Below are positions 43,458-53,227 of a stretch of DNA of 64,000 nt, piece after piece. A model generated the notes under the pieces. The model did no database searches, was not told the origin of the DNA, and was given only the letters and a program-made list of their open reading frames with translations. The stretch is from contig NC_019689.1 in NCBI RefSeq assembly GCF_000317025.1, forward strand, positions 62,001-126,000. Reading direction: 5' to 3'. The DNA comes from Pleurocapsa sp. PCC 7327. GTDB taxonomy: Bacteria > Cyanobacteriota > Cyanobacteriia > Cyanobacteriales > Microcystaceae. Position numbers and translations under genes: made by a program. Position 1 is the first letter of the stretch, and each line of letters starts with the position of its first letter.

Positions 43458-45806
43458 CTAGAAGATATAGATAGCGCCAGTTCGATGCACGTTAACCGTG
43501 CTGTCCCCCGCCCGAGCGCGATCGCCCGGTAAAATCGTAACGGTTAGCAGATTGTTAGAAGCGGCTACGTCAAACTTCAAGCTACTAGCGAACTCGCTAT
43601 TGCTTGGCGATGCAATGGGATTAATCAACAGGTTAGCATCGAGAGGAACGTAGGTTAAAGTAGCGCTTTCCCTTGACGCTAACTGTCTCGGCGAAAATTC
43701 ATTGGTCGTCAAGGCGTATTCAATCTGCTCGCCTGTCTGGTTGATCAATTTAACTTGAAAAGGACGTTGCGGGTCGATTCTGGCGGCAGGTTGCCAGTAA
43801 CCGGGCTTAAAAGTTTCAGCCGGCGGGTTAGTTTTTTTCGGAGCGGGAGTTGGGTTTTCAGATGCTGCCAGGGGTTGTGTTTCTGACAAGATAACCTCGT
43901 TTTTTTGGGCAGCGCTCAAATTGATTTGAGCTTGTGGCTTCGGTTGCGACTCATTGGCGTTGGAGTTGGCAGCAGCATCTGCAGGGGGTTGCTTTGGCGC
44001 AGGGGTTTCTCGAGCGGCGGGAGTTGGTTCGTCTTTTAAAGGAATCGAATCAGATCGTTCGAGAAGGGGGTTTTCGAGCGGTTCTGCTTGTCTGCTTTGA
44101 GGGGAGGCAGTCTCCTCAGACTGAGTTGCCTTTTTCTCGGAGTTTTCTTCGGGTGCTTTGGTTTGTCGCTCGACTTTTTGTTCTGTTTTTGCATTCACCG
44201 AAGATTCCGTTTGCTCCCCACCTCTTCGCGAAACTAGCTCGGAGATCTGACTTTGGAGGCGTCGCACTTTTTCGGTCAGCTCTTTTTGATAATTAGCGAA
44301 CTCTTCTTGGGATTGCGAGGTAGACTCTGGAGTAGTGCTAGGTACTTCAGACGCTCCAAGCGATGAGTCTTTAGTACCGCCGAGGCGATCGCTAATCTCT
44401 TGCAATTCTTTTTTGCCCTCGAAGGAAGACGCTTCAGCTACTTTCTTCTGCGCTTGGGCATCCCCTTTGGCAGTTTTTGGCAACGGTCGATCGCTGGCAC
44501 AGTTATTGAAAACTTCGCACACAAAGGCGATTTTAGAAGATCGCTCGCCAATCGCCCACCCTCCTATCAACGATCCCGCGACTAAAACGCCTGCGGTCAG
44601 CCAGCGCACAGAAGAGACAACCGACTGTCTTCTTCCAATTGGCTGAGAAGTTCGTTTTCTGCGCTGATGTTGGCTGGGAAGCTTACTTTTCGCTTTGGCT
44701 TGAACGCTCGTACCCCGGTCGATTTGAAGGCTCGTCCCTGGCTCTTGAATGACCGTGCGCTGCTGAGAAGGAAAACTTCTTTTCGCTGTCGATGAAGGGG
44801 GTTTGAGATAGGAATGAGCGATTAAGGTATCATCTTCGCTCCCAAACTCTGTCTGTTCTCCTTCGTTGCGATAGTAACTAGGGGGTTGGGCTAGACGAGG
44901 AGGCATCGATGAGAGCGAGCTTCTCTGCGGCAAAATAGTTGACAGAGCTATTAGGACTTCGCTGGCAGATTGAAAGCGGTCTTTGGGAATTTCTGCCAGC
45001 ATCTTGTCTAGAATCAGGCCGAGAGAAGGGTGAAGCTTGACAAATTTTCGCCACTGCCACTTGAGAGAGTATCCGTCGCATAGTTCGCTGGGATGTCTTC
45101 CTGTCAGAAGCACGAGAGCGGTTACTGCCAGGGAATAGAGATCGCTATTGGGATAGCATTGACCGAGACGCAGCTGTTCCGGCGGTGAATAGCCCGCCTT
45201 TCCTACCATCGTTCCCCGAACTGAAGCAGCCGTTTCTTCGCTCCCGATCTGACTTCCTATCTGAGTGATCACCTGCTTGACTACCCCAAAGTCGATCAAT
45301 ACAGGTTTGTTCCCCTGGTTTGGGAACATGATGTTATCTGGAGAAATGTCTCGATGAATGATGTGACGACTGTGGATGTTCTCTAGAACGGGCAGTAGGT
45401 CTTTAAGCCATTGCAGTACTTCGACTTCCGAGAAAACTTTTCCCAGGGCAAGACGTTCTTGGAGTAGTTCGCAATAAGTCTTGCCATCGATATACTCTTG
45501 TACGAGGAACAACCGTCCTCGGTCTTCAAAAAAGCCAAAACATTGAGGGATTTGAGGATGCTGGAGCTTGCACAGAACTTGTGCTTCTTGCTCGAAGAGC
45601 GAGTAACACTTTTGTATGACCGATTCTCTGTTGTCTGCTGGGGCAAATTCCTTCAGGACGCGGAGCTGAGCCGAATTCTGGTTGTCGAAAACTAGATAGG
45701 TACAACCGCAACTTCCATATCCTAATGTTCGTTGCACCAGGTAGCGATCGCCCACTAGAGTCCCAGGAGAAAGTTCTGCTGTTGCCCTCATAGAAGAAGC
45801 TCTCAA
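43458..45806 (-). CDS. Transmembrane Ser/Thr protein kinase (PknB-like) with long linker and C-terminal beta domain
   Basis: 782 residues. The N-terminal kinase domain keeps the Gly loop (29-33), the ATP lysine K52 (VLKEF), catalytic D153 in HRDISPDN and DFG at 172-174, so it should be active. A membrane helix (AGVLVAGSLIGGWAIG) sits near residue 410, after a basic, Ser-rich stretch. The following 300 residues contain a predicted coiled coil (LTEKVRRLQSQISELVSRR) and a Pro/Ala/Glu-rich linker. The final domain is beta-rich (PFQVKLINQTGEQIEYAL). Cyanobacterial kinases of this build probably sense cell-surface cues; the ligand is unknown. The start could also be ATG 45791. Confidence 0.88.
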   Translation of the reverse strand: MRASSMRATAELSPGTLVGDRYLVQRTLGYGSCGCTYLVFDNQNSAQLRVLKEFAPADNRESVIQKCYSLFEQEAQVLCKLQHPQIPQCFGFFEDRGRLFLVQEYIDGKTYCELLQERLALGKVFSEVEVLQWLKDLLPVLENIHSRHIIHRDISPDNIMFPNQGNKPVLIDFGVVKQVITQIGSQIGSEETAASVRGTMVGKAGYSPPEQLRLGQCYPNSDLYSLAVTALVLLTGRHPSELCDGYSLKWQWRKFVKLHPSLGLILDKMLAEIPKDRFQSASEVLIALSTILPQRSSLSSMPPRLAQPPSYYRNEGEQTEFGSEDDTLIAHSYLKPPSSTAKRSFPSQQRTVIQEPGTSLQIDRGTSVQAKAKSKLPSQHQRRKRTSQPIGRRQSVVSSVRWLTAGVLVAGSLIGGWAIGERSSKIAFVCEVFNNCASDRPLPKTAKGDAQAQKKVAEASSFEGKKELQEISDRLGGTKDSSLGASEVPSTTPESTSQSQEEFANYQKELTEKVRRLQSQISELVSRRGGEQTESSVNAKTEQKVERQTKAPEENSEKKATQSEETASPQSRQAEPLENPLLERSDSIPLKDEPTPAARETPAPKQPPADAAANSNANESQPKPQAQINLSAAQKNEVILSETQPLAASENPTPAPKKTNPPAETFKPGYWQPAARIDPQRPFQVKLINQTGEQIEYALTTNEFSPRQLASRESATLTYVPLDANLLINPIASPSNSEFASSLKFDVAASNNLLTVTILPGDRARAGDSTVNVHRTGAIYIF

Positions 45807-45999
45807 TTCAATAGAAACCGTGTTTTACGTTAAAAGTAAAAAGTAAAGAACTTGTTTAGGAAAATTTAATAATCTATTTTTTGGAATAGTCCTAATTGGA
45901 GGACTTTCCTTGATAGAGATTATGTTCCCTCGAAATGCTAATTTTATTTTTGTTAACTTAAACTCTTGCTTTGCTAACAGTTTAGCAGATAAAAGATCG

Positions 46000-47076
46000 A
46001 TGACCTACAAACGCCGCCAATTCTTAATATTTATCGTGGGAACTGTAGGCGGTTTGGGACTCGCGACCTGCGCTCGCCAAGCACTCCCGAATCGCGAAAC
46101 GACAACCGAACCGACCGCCTCGAACCCGTCAGCCGCCCCCAAAGGATTAACCGCTCCCGTGCGGGGGGACGCGCGCATCGTTGTCATCAGCGATCTCAAT
46201 AGTTCCTATGGCTCGACGAGTTACGAACCAGAAGTCGATCGCGCGATCGCGCTCATTCCCGATTGGCAACCCGATCTCGTTCTATGCGGCGGCGACATGG
46301 TAGCCGCTCAAAAGCGCTCCCTCAGCGAAGCTCAGCTTAAAGCCATGTGGGAAGCTTTCGATCGCCACGTAGCGGCTCCCCTGAGAAAAGCAGCCATTCC
46401 TCTGGGCTTTACTATCGGCAATCACGACGGTTCGGGAGCCTTAGCGCGAGGGAAATTTATCTTCGCGCGCGATCGCCAGTTAGCCGCCGCCTATTGGAAC
46501 GATCCCAATCATAATCCCGGCTTGCAATTTGTCGATCGCGCGGGTTATCCTTTCTACTACACCTTTACGCAGAACGGCATTTTTTATCTCGTTTGGGATG
46601 CTTCGACTCATATCATCCCCTCAGAACAAATCGCCTGGGCACAAAAAAGCCTTGCCAGTCCTGCGGCTAGGCAAGCTAAGATGCGAATCGCTCTCGGTCA
46701 TCTGCCTCTCTATGCCGTAGCAGCGGGCAGAGATACAGCCGGGAATTATCTTGCCGATGCCGAGCGCTTGCGCTCTCTACTGGAGAGCTATCGAGTTCAT
46801 ACCTACATTAGCGGACACCATCACGCCTATTTTCCGGGAAAGCAGGGCAAATTAGAGTTGCTTCATGCAGGGGCAATCGGAAGCGGTCCTCGCAAGTTAT
46901 TGAATAGCAATCTTCCGCCTCGCAAGACGCTAACAGTAGTCGATGTCAATCTCAAGTCCGAATCGACTGTCTACACTACCTACGACATGAAAACCCTCGC
47001 CATAGTTGACATCAAAACTTTACCGAGAATGATTGTCGGACCTAACGGAAAAGTGCTGCGTCGGGATCTGGGGTGA
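46000..47076 (+). CDS. Secreted metallophosphoesterase, Tat-like signal
   Basis: 358 residues from ATG 46000. The start MTYKRRQFLIFIVGTVGG has a basic pair and hydrophobic core like a twin-arginine or lipoprotein signal, ending in LATCARQ. The calcineurin-type phosphoesterase motifs follow in order: VVISDLNSS (first metal Asp), LVLCGGDMVA (bridging Asp), TIGNHDGSG (Asn-His), MRIALGHLPL and YISGHHHAYFPG. The enzyme should act on a phosphoester outside the cytoplasm. An upstream in-frame start at 45910 exists but would bury the signal peptide. It is divergent from the Ser/Thr kinase gene. Confidence 0.85.
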   Translation: MTYKRRQFLIFIVGTVGGLGLATCARQALPNRETTTEPTASNPSAAPKGLTAPVRGDARIVVISDLNSSYGSTSYEPEVDRAIALIPDWQPDLVLCGGDMVAAQKRSLSEAQLKAMWEAFDRHVAAPLRKAAIPLGFTIGNHDGSGALARGKFIFARDRQLAAAYWNDPNHNPGLQFVDRAGYPFYYTFTQNGIFYLVWDASTHIIPSEQIAWAQKSLASPAARQAKMRIALGHLPLYAVAAGRDTAGNYLADAERLRSLLESYRVHTYISGHHHAYFPGKQGKLELLHAGAIGSGPRKLLNSNLPPRKTLTVVDVNLKSESTVYTTYDMKTLAIVDIKTLPRMIVGPNGKVLRRDLG

Positions 47077-47238
47077 GAAGATTTAAGCAAACCCGATCTA
47101 TTGAGAGTCTTCTATCCCTTCTACATCTCCTTTCTGCATTCGGAAGGGTACGCTCCTATGCAACAATAGTAAGGTTATTCAAAAATGAATGCTCGATTAG
47201 GCTATGAAGCCGATCTAGTAAGAGAGAGAGAACCAAAG

Positions 47239-47460
47239 ATGAAAGTTGGCGATCGCGTTCGCGTTACTAAATCAGTTGTAGTTTATCATTACCCAAAAAG
47301 TAAAAACCAACCCTTGGATCTCAAAGGCATGGAGGGAGAAATCATCGATATCGTGACTAATTGGCAGGGAAGACCTGTCAGCGCCAACCTTCCGATTGTA
47401 GTTAAGTTTGAAAAAAACTTTAAAGCGCATTTTCGAGAAGACGAAGTAGAAGTTATTTAA
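47239..47460 (+). CDS. ftrV: Ferredoxin-thioredoxin reductase, variable chain
   Basis: 73 residues from ATG 47239, the start that matches the family; starting at 47185 would add 18 residues. MKVGDRVRVTKSVVVYHYP, GMEGEIIDIV and NLPIVVKFEKNFKAHFREDE are diagnostic of the SH3-like FtrV (alpha) chain. It supports the catalytic [4Fe-4S] subunit FtrC, which passes electrons from ferredoxin to thioredoxin in light regulation. ftrC lies elsewhere, as usual. Confidence 0.95.
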   Translation: MKVGDRVRVTKSVVVYHYPKSKNQPLDLKGMEGEIIDIVTNWQGRPVSANLPIVVKFEKNFKAHFREDEVEVI

Positions 47461-47500
47461 ATGCCGAAGTTTGAAAGTAGAATTCCGTGTTGCGATCGAA

Positions 47501-48811
47501 ATGACTATAGGCAAACGAGTCAGCCAACGCACGAGAGGAGTGAAAGCCAAAACGACACTCCTATGTGGCTTTCTGTCGCTCGCGATCGTTTTAATGGCGG
47601 TCTTGGGTTGGATAATCCCTGCCTTTACCCAACAAGTCGTCACTGTCTCGGTTTTAATGCACGCTCCCGAAGCCGCCGAGTGGAAACCTTCCGTTGAAGA
47701 ATTTCATCAAACTCACCCCAACATTCGCATAGAAGTTATTGAAGGTCCCAACGATGCCGACCAGCGAGAGGATCTCTACACTTCCTCTTTTCTGTTGGGA
47801 AATTCTCCCTACGATCTCGTTTTTATGGATGTTACCTGGGCATCGAAATTTGCGGCGGCAGGGTGGCTGATGGATCTATCGGATAGACTCTCTCCCGAAC
47901 GGTTATCTGCCTTTCTGGAGGGGGATGTCAATGGCGGTCGCTATCAAGGAAAACTCTATCGCATTCCCCTGCGTTCCGATGCAGGTATGCTTTACTATCG
48001 TAAAGATTTATTAGAACGAGCCGGGTACGCCCCCCCCGAAACCTTTGCAGAACTGGTTGAAATCTCTCGATCGCTACAACAACAAGGATTGGTCGATTGG
48101 GGCTACCTCTGGCAAGGCAAACAATATGAGGGTTTATCAGCAATGTTTGTCGAAATTCTCAAAGGATATGGAGGATTTTGGGTCGATCCACAAACTTTGG
48201 AAGTGGGACTCGATCGCCCGGAAGCCATACAAGCCGTCCAGTTTTTACGCAGTACTATTGAGAAAGGCATTTCTCCACCCGGCACAACCACCTATACCGA
48301 AGAAGAAACCCGCCTCTTATTCCAAAATGGCAAAGCGATTTTTTTGCGCAATTGGCCCTATGTTTTTAGCCTAGCTGCCCAAGAAGGTTCGGCAATTATC
48401 GGCAAGTATGGCATCAAACCCATGGTGCATGCCCCAGGACGCGATAGCGGGGCATGTCAAGGGGGATGGGGACTCGGTATCGCCAAAACCAGCCAACACC
48501 CCGATGAAGCTTGGAAAGTTATCGAATTTCTAACGAGCGAGGAAATCCAGCGCAAATTTATTCTAGCAACGGGCAAAGTTCCCAGTCTCAAGTCTCTTTT
48601 TAACGATCCGACCGTTGTTGCTAAGTATCCCCACTACCCGCAACTGTTAGAAGTTATCGAAAACGCTGCCCTTCGCCCTCCTATCGCCCAGTATGCCCAG
48701 GCTTCCGACATTTTACAACGTTACCTCAGTGCGGCGATCGCTAACAGAATCAGTCCAGAAAAAGCGATGAAAGCCGCCGCTGACGAAACTCGCAGGTTAT
48801 TAAATAGATAG
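47501..48811 (+). CDS. ABC-transporter sugar-binding protein
   Basis: 436 residues from ATG 47501, 41 nt after ftrV stops; a TTG at 47471 would add ten. One hydrophobic N-terminal segment (LLCGFLSLAIVLMAVLGWI) acts as signal. The mature part is a family-1 solute-binding fold: YDLVFMDVTWASKFAAAGWL, YRIPLRSDAGMLYYRKDLLERAG, GGWGLGIAKTSQHPDEAWKVIEFLTS (split here by my reading of family blocks). Such proteins bind malto-oligosaccharides, trehalose or glucosylglycerol. No permease genes adjoin, so the sugar cannot be told. Confidence 0.88.
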   Translation: MTIGKRVSQRTRGVKAKTTLLCGFLSLAIVLMAVLGWIIPAFTQQVVTVSVLMHAPEAAEWKPSVEEFHQTHPNIRIEVIEGPNDADQREDLYTSSFLLGNSPYDLVFMDVTWASKFAAAGWLMDLSDRLSPERLSAFLEGDVNGGRYQGKLYRIPLRSDAGMLYYRKDLLERAGYAPPETFAELVEISRSLQQQGLVDWGYLWQGKQYEGLSAMFVEILKGYGGFWVDPQTLEVGLDRPEAIQAVQFLRSTIEKGISPPGTTTYTEEETRLLFQNGKAIFLRNWPYVFSLAAQEGSAIIGKYGIKPMVHAPGRDSGACQGGWGLGIAKTSQHPDEAWKVIEFLTSEEIQRKFILATGKVPSLKSLFNDPTVVAKYPHYPQLLEVIENAALRPPIAQYAQASDILQRYLSAAIANRISPEKAMKAAADETRRLLNR

Positions 48812-48860
48812 AGAGATATATCTGGTTATTATAGAGATTCAAGAAATTCTAAAAATTGAG

Positions 48861-49514
48861 ATGACTTTAACTTGCCAACAACTCCTACAAAACCATCCTC
48901 AAGTTTGGCAACAAGCGACAGTACATCCTTTTCTCGAACAGTGCCATTTAGGAACGATTCAACCGCAACAATTTAATACCTGGCTAGTTCAAGATTATCT
49001 GTTTGTAGTGGAATTTACTCGCTTTGTTGCTAGAGTTCTTGCCAATGCGCCCCAGGAACATTTTGATGTTATTTTAGACGGTCTAAGCGCCCTGAAAGAC
49101 GAATTGATTTGGTTTGAGGCAAAAGCCGCCGAAAGGAAGCTCAACCTAAAAACCCAGAAACAGGCAACTACTACCGAATACTCGCAGTATATGGCTCAGA
49201 CGAATGAGATGCCTTATCCGGTTCAAGCGACTGCATTTTGGGCGATCGAACTCGCCTACAATCAAGCCTGGCAATTACCCGGAACAATGCCAGAACCTTA
49301 CGCAGAATTTGCCAATCGTTGGGGAAACCCAGGATTTACCGAATATGTAAAGTTGTTAGAAAAACAAGCTGACGAAGCTTTGGCAACCGCTTGCGATCGC
49401 ATTCAAAAGCAAGCCGAATCCGCTTTTATCCAAATTGCCTGTCTAGAAAAGGATTTTTGGAACATGGCATTCGATCGGGCTTCGCGATCGTCTGCAGATA
49501 ACCCCAAGAATTGA
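48861..49514 (+). CDS. TenA/thiaminase-II family protein, non-cysteine type
   Basis: 217 residues, all-helical haem-oxygenase-like fold. WLVQDYLFVVEFTRFVARVLA and ALKDELIWFEAKAAER match the conserved TenA helices. Tyr/Trp-rich FWAIELAYNQAWQL follows, then a final FWNMAF. The catalytic cysteine of classical TenA is not visible, so it belongs to the TenA_E-like branch, in which a Glu takes its place and which salvages pyrimidine from degraded thiamin. Substrate use is inferred from family only. Confidence 0.8.
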   Translation: MTLTCQQLLQNHPQVWQQATVHPFLEQCHLGTIQPQQFNTWLVQDYLFVVEFTRFVARVLANAPQEHFDVILDGLSALKDELIWFEAKAAERKLNLKTQKQATTTEYSQYMAQTNEMPYPVQATAFWAIELAYNQAWQLPGTMPEPYAEFANRWGNPGFTEYVKLLEKQADEALATACDRIQKQAESAFIQIACLEKDFWNMAFDRASRSSADNPKN

Positions 49515-49517
49515 AAT

Positions 49518-49540
49518 CATAGGGCTATCGCCCTACGATT
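49518..49540. terminator. Bidirectional hairpin between the TenA-like and PEP-CTERM genes
   Basis: TAGGGC-TATC-GCCCTA is a perfect 6-bp stem in the 30-bp gap between two convergent genes. T-rich flanks (GGGTTATTTTTGC on the plus side) make it a plausible shared terminator. Confidence 0.5.
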
Positions 49541-49544
49541 TGGG

Positions 49545-50162
49545 TTATTTTTGCTTTTGAGAAAGCCGTTTTTTGAAGAAGAAACCAAAGCCCAGTGCCG
49601 TTCCTGCACCTAGAATAGTGAAAGGTTCGGGAGCAGCAGCAGTCAGAACGCGCAACTCATCATACCCCGTCCCCCGAATGTTAAAGCTCAAATCTAACGT
49701 ATTTCCTTCACCGCTAATAAAGAAATCAGATAAGCCCTGGCGATCTTCAGATTCTAGCCCTCGCCAATTTCCCCCATAGGAAACGCCCGCAGCGCCAAAA
49801 AGCGCGTCACTTGCTTCGAGATTGCGGCGGCTCCAAATTAACCCCACAATAGGACTACTAAAGGTAATCGAACCGCTCGCAGTTTTCCAAGAATCAGAAT
49901 TGTTCTCAGTATCAAAGTAAATGTTATAGCTATTTACTAACGTTCCAGGAGCGATTTTTCCAGTATTTAAAACAATGCCGCCATCAGGGAAAGCAACATC
50001 GGTAGTTTCCTCAAATACTTGAATCGTATCGGCTGTTGGCAAATTCCCTTGAGTCGGTGCAGGGATTTGATTAATTCCAGTGGTACTGAGAATCCCTGCC
50101 AATGCTGGCGCAGGAATTAGGATAGATGTCAGTATAGCAATAGACAGCTTTAAGGCTTGCAT
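49545..50162 (-). CDS. PEP-CTERM exported protein
   Basis: 205 residues. A signal peptide (MQALKLSIAILTSILIPAPALA) is followed by a beta-rich body with SYNIYFDTENNSDSW and GSITFSSPIVGLIWSRR. It ends in AAPEPFTILGAGTALGFGFFFKKR, a PEP-CTERM anchor (Pro-Glu-Pro, membrane helix, basic tail), which exosortase would process for surface display. No enzymatic motif was recognised. It resembles the family of cyanobacterial surface proteins with a jelly-roll fold. Confidence 0.75.
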   Translation of the reverse strand: MQALKLSIAILTSILIPAPALAGILSTTGINQIPAPTQGNLPTADTIQVFEETTDVAFPDGGIVLNTGKIAPGTLVNSYNIYFDTENNSDSWKTASGSITFSSPIVGLIWSRRNLEASDALFGAAGVSYGGNWRGLESEDRQGLSDFFISGEGNTLDLSFNIRGTGYDELRVLTAAAPEPFTILGAGTALGFGFFFKKRLSQKQK

Positions 50163-50312
50163 AAAGGCTTTTAAGATTGATGAGTATTTAACAAGATAAG
50201 TAAATTCTATCTGGTAAAGATTGGAGGTCTAGCATACATTTTTACCGATTTCCGAAATTTTACGGAATCTTTAAAAAAGTGAGAAAATCTTCTTTTTATT
50301 GGTCAATACTTG

Positions 50313-50350
50313 TAAATAAAAAACTCCCACAGTTTGAATCTGCGGAAGTT
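50313..50350 (-). terminator. ndhD terminator
   Basis: Read on the minus strand, AACTTCCGCAG and CTGTGGGAGTT pair over 11 positions, with two G-U pairs, around ATTCAAA. TTTTTATTT follows. It lies 29 nt after the ndhD stop codon. Confidence 0.65.
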
Positions 50351-50378
50351 ACCAATCGAGATTGCTTGAAGCGATTAA

Positions 50379-51995
50379 TTAACCATCTCTTTTAGAAAGT
50401 TGTGGCGCGATCGCAGCTGTTGAGGATAGGACTTTTGACCAGTTAGTCTCAAAAAAGCTTTCTTGTTGTTGCACGATTACCGGGATGGCAGAGCGAACTT
50501 TCGTTGCGATTTCTACCGTCTTCAGATCGTAGGTATTCGTCGCCAACTTAGGATACAAACCGATACCGACAATCGGAATCAACAGACAGACAGTGATAAA
50601 TATCTCGCGAGGCTTTGCGTCGGCTTGAAATTTTTCTAGCATCAATTCCGGATTGTTTTTTCCATAGAAGACAACTCGCAGCATTGACAGCAGATAAATA
50701 GGAGTCAGAATCAACCCGACAGCCGTCAGGAAGATCGTCACGACTTTAAAGGTAGAAGTGTAAACATCGCTGGTGGCGACTCCGAGGAACACCGTCAACT
50801 CGCCTACAAAACCGCTCATTCCTGGCAACGCTAAAGAAGCCATTGAAGCTGCGGTAAAGAGGGCAAAAATCTTGGGCATAGACTTGGCCAACCCCCCCAT
50901 TTCATCCATCATCAGCGTATGAGTGCGATCGTAGGTGCTACCGCACAGGAAGAATAGGGCAGCCGCAATCAAGCCGTGAGAAACCATTTGCAGTACTGCG
51001 CCATTGATTCCCAAGTCGGTAAAGGCAGCGATACCGATGAGGACGAATCCCATGTGAGAAATGGAGGAGGAAGCGAGACGGCGCTTGAGGTTGGTTTGTC
51101 CGAAGGCAGTCAATGCACCGTAGACGACGTTGATTACGCCGAGAATGGCTAGCAGAGGAGCAAATTTAACGTGAGCGTGAGGCAGCATTTCCATATTCAT
51201 GCGGATCAGCCCATAGCCGCCCATTTTCAGCAACACTCCGGCTAGAATCATGGAAACTGGCGCAGATGCTTCGCTATGTGCGTCGGGAAGCCAAGTATGT
51301 AAGGGGAAGATCGGTAATTTGACTCCAAAGGCAATCAGAAAACCTGCATAGGCGAGTACTTCTAGCGCAAGGGGGAATTGCTTCATTCCCAGCTGAGTCA
51401 TATTAAAGGTAATGTTTCCGCCGTAGAATGCCATGCCTAAAGCAGCAACCAGGATAAAAATAGAAGCTAGCGCAGTATAGAGAATAAACTTAGTAGCGGC
51501 GTAGAGGCGCTTGTTGCCTCCCCAAATAGAGATCAGTATATAGACGGGTACTAATTCTAACTCCCACATGAGGAAGAATAGCAATAAATCTTGAGCGGCA
51601 AACACCCCGATTTGGGCGCTATATAATACCAGCATCAAGAAATAGGATAGTTTTGGCTTGTGCTCGATCTTCCAAGAAGCGAGAAGTGCCAGGGTACTAA
51701 TTAATCCCGATAAAACAATTAGTGGCATTGATATGCCATCAATGCCAACAGTCCAATTTAATCCGATTTGGGGAAGCCAGGAATAGGTTTCAACGAGTTG
51801 AAAGTTAGTATTGCGAAAGTCGTAGTTGCTCCAAAAAGCGTATGCGATCAGAGCGAAATTTGCTAAACCTACTCCTAGTGCATACCAGCGAACAGTTTTG
51901 CCATCTTTGTCGGGAATGAGGGGAATTGCCAAAGAGGCTAGTAGGGGAAAGAGAATGGTGGCAGTTAGCCACGGAAGTTGAAAGGTGTCCATCAT
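50379..51995 (-). CDS. ndhD: NAD(P)H-quinone oxidoreductase chain 4 (NdhD1/D2 type)
   Basis: 538 residues, about 14 membrane helices. Proton-pumping antiporter-like subunit of photosynthetic NDH-1 in thylakoids. Family landmarks: [20 protein letters not shown], the proton-channel Glu in [49 protein letters not shown] and [12 protein letters not shown]. The sequence looks like the NdhD1/D2 group used in respiration and cyclic electron flow rather than the D3/D4 CO2-uptake forms. I judge that from overall pattern. No ndhF adjoins. Confidence 0.92.
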   Translation of the reverse strand: MMDTFQLPWLTATILFPLLASLAIPLIPDKDGKTVRWYALGVGLANFALIAYAFWSNYDFRNTNFQLVETYSWLPQIGLNWTVGIDGISMPLIVLSGLISTLALLASWKIEHKPKLSYFLMLVLYSAQIGVFAAQDLLLFFLMWELELVPVYILISIWGGNKRLYAATKFILYTALASIFILVAALGMAFYGGNITFNMTQLGMKQFPLALEVLAYAGFLIAFGVKLPIFPLHTWLPDAHSEASAPVSMILAGVLLKMGGYGLIRMNMEMLPHAHVKFAPLLAILGVINVVYGALTAFGQTNLKRRLASSSISHMGFVLIGIAAFTDLGINGAVLQMVSHGLIAAALFFLCGSTYDRTHTLMMDEMGGLAKSMPKIFALFTAASMASLALPGMSGFVGELTVFLGVATSDVYTSTFKVVTIFLTAVGLILTPIYLLSMLRVVFYGKNNPELMLEKFQADAKPREIFITVCLLIPIVGIGLYPKLATNTYDLKTVEIATKVRSAIPVIVQQQESFFETNWSKVLSSTAAIAPQLSKRDG

Positions 51996-52166
51996 GACAT
52001 AAGGAAAAATATTTATTTATTCCTCTTGTCATTATATTAAGTTTTGTAAAAATTGGAGAAGAGGGAGAATACCCAATCTTTGCGATCGCCTGGCTTGGAA
52101 ATAAGTAATTACACGCATGGGAGTATGGGGTGTGAGTATGGGGAGTTGGAGAGGCAATTAACGACT

Positions 52167-52233
52167 GTAGGGGCGGGTTTTTGACACTAATTGTTGGGAA
52201 ATCTCTCGTATTTTTAGATAAACCCGCCCCTAC
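52167..52233. repeat. Dispersed cyanobacterial inverted repeat
   Basis: GTAGGGGCGGGTTT (52167-52180) and AAACCCGCCCCTAC (52220-52233) are exact inverted copies around a 39-nt spacer. This GC-rich palindrome type is scattered through many cyanobacterial genomes. It lies between the start of ndhD and mazG, which are divergent. Confidence 0.7.
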
Positions 52234-52260
52234 CAACCACTAACCACTAACAAAGGACAA

Positions 52261-53172
52261 ATGACAAATGACCAAAATCTAGTTAAGAATAATGAAGTCA
52301 CCTTTGCAATTAACCTCATGTCTAGCTCTCAAGAAACGGCGAACCAGACTTACCAAGCGATATTAGAAGCGCTAGAACAGTTAATTAAAGTCGTTGCTCG
52401 ATTGCGATCGCCCGATGAAGGATGTCCTTGGGATTTGGCACAAACCCCACAAACGCTAATTCCCTACGTTATAGAAGAAGCTTATGAAGTTGTCGATGCG
52501 ATCGCCACTGAAGATCCCAACGCAATCGCAGAAGAATTAGGAGATTTACTCTTACAAGTCGTTTTACAAGCACAAATCGCCAGCGAATCCGGTCAGTTTA
52601 CCCTTAAAGAAGTCGCCCAAGGCATTACCCAGAAACTCATCCGCCGCCATCCTCACGTTTTCGGCGACGTAACTGTAGAAGATGCGGAACAAGTGCATCA
52701 GAATTGGGAAAAAATCAAAGCAGCAGAAAAGGGAGAAACTCCAGAAGAATTCCAATTACTCAGTCGCAAAATCAGTCGCTATGCGCGTACTTTGCCACCG
52801 CTGATGGCAGGAATGAAAATTTCTCAGAAAGCTGCCGCCGCTGGATTTGAATGGGATAATGTAGAAGGAGTTTGGGAAAAGTTTGAGGAAGAATTAGCAG
52901 AATTAAAAGAAGCTCTGCAAACTGAAGATAAGACCCACCAGGAAGCAGAATTAGGCGACGTTCTTTTTACTTTAATCAATATAGCTCGCTGGTATGGGTT
53001 AGATCCCTCAGAAGCTTTACGAGAGACGAATCGACGGTTTATTCAACGCCTCTCTAAAATGGAAACGTTTGTCGAACGTCCTTTGACGGACTATACGCTA
53101 GATGAGTTAGAGTGTCTTTGGCAAAAAGCAAAAGCCTACTTAAACGACGATCGGCGATCGAACAATTTATGA
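52261..53172 (+). CDS. mazG: Nucleoside triphosphate pyrophosphohydrolase MazG
   Basis: 303 residues (ATG 52318, MSSSQETAN, is another possible start). Two MazG domains hydrolyse (d)NTPs to monophosphates. The first has RLRSPDEGCPWDLAQTPQTL and the metal site YVIEEAYEVVDAI...EELGDLLLQV. The second has the related KFEEELAELKEAL...EAELGDVLFTLIN. This matches the full-length E. coli-type enzyme. It is divergent from ndhD, and lepB follows 55 bp later. Confidence 0.95.
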   Translation: MTNDQNLVKNNEVTFAINLMSSSQETANQTYQAILEALEQLIKVVARLRSPDEGCPWDLAQTPQTLIPYVIEEAYEVVDAIATEDPNAIAEELGDLLLQVVLQAQIASESGQFTLKEVAQGITQKLIRRHPHVFGDVTVEDAEQVHQNWEKIKAAEKGETPEEFQLLSRKISRYARTLPPLMAGMKISQKAAAAGFEWDNVEGVWEKFEEELAELKEALQTEDKTHQEAELGDVLFTLINIARWYGLDPSEALRETNRRFIQRLSKMETFVERPLTDYTLDELECLWQKAKAYLNDDRRSNNL

Positions 53173-53227
53173 TTCACAATTCACAATTGTTAATTTTGGT
53201 TTCGAGCAACTAACTTCAGTTACTGTT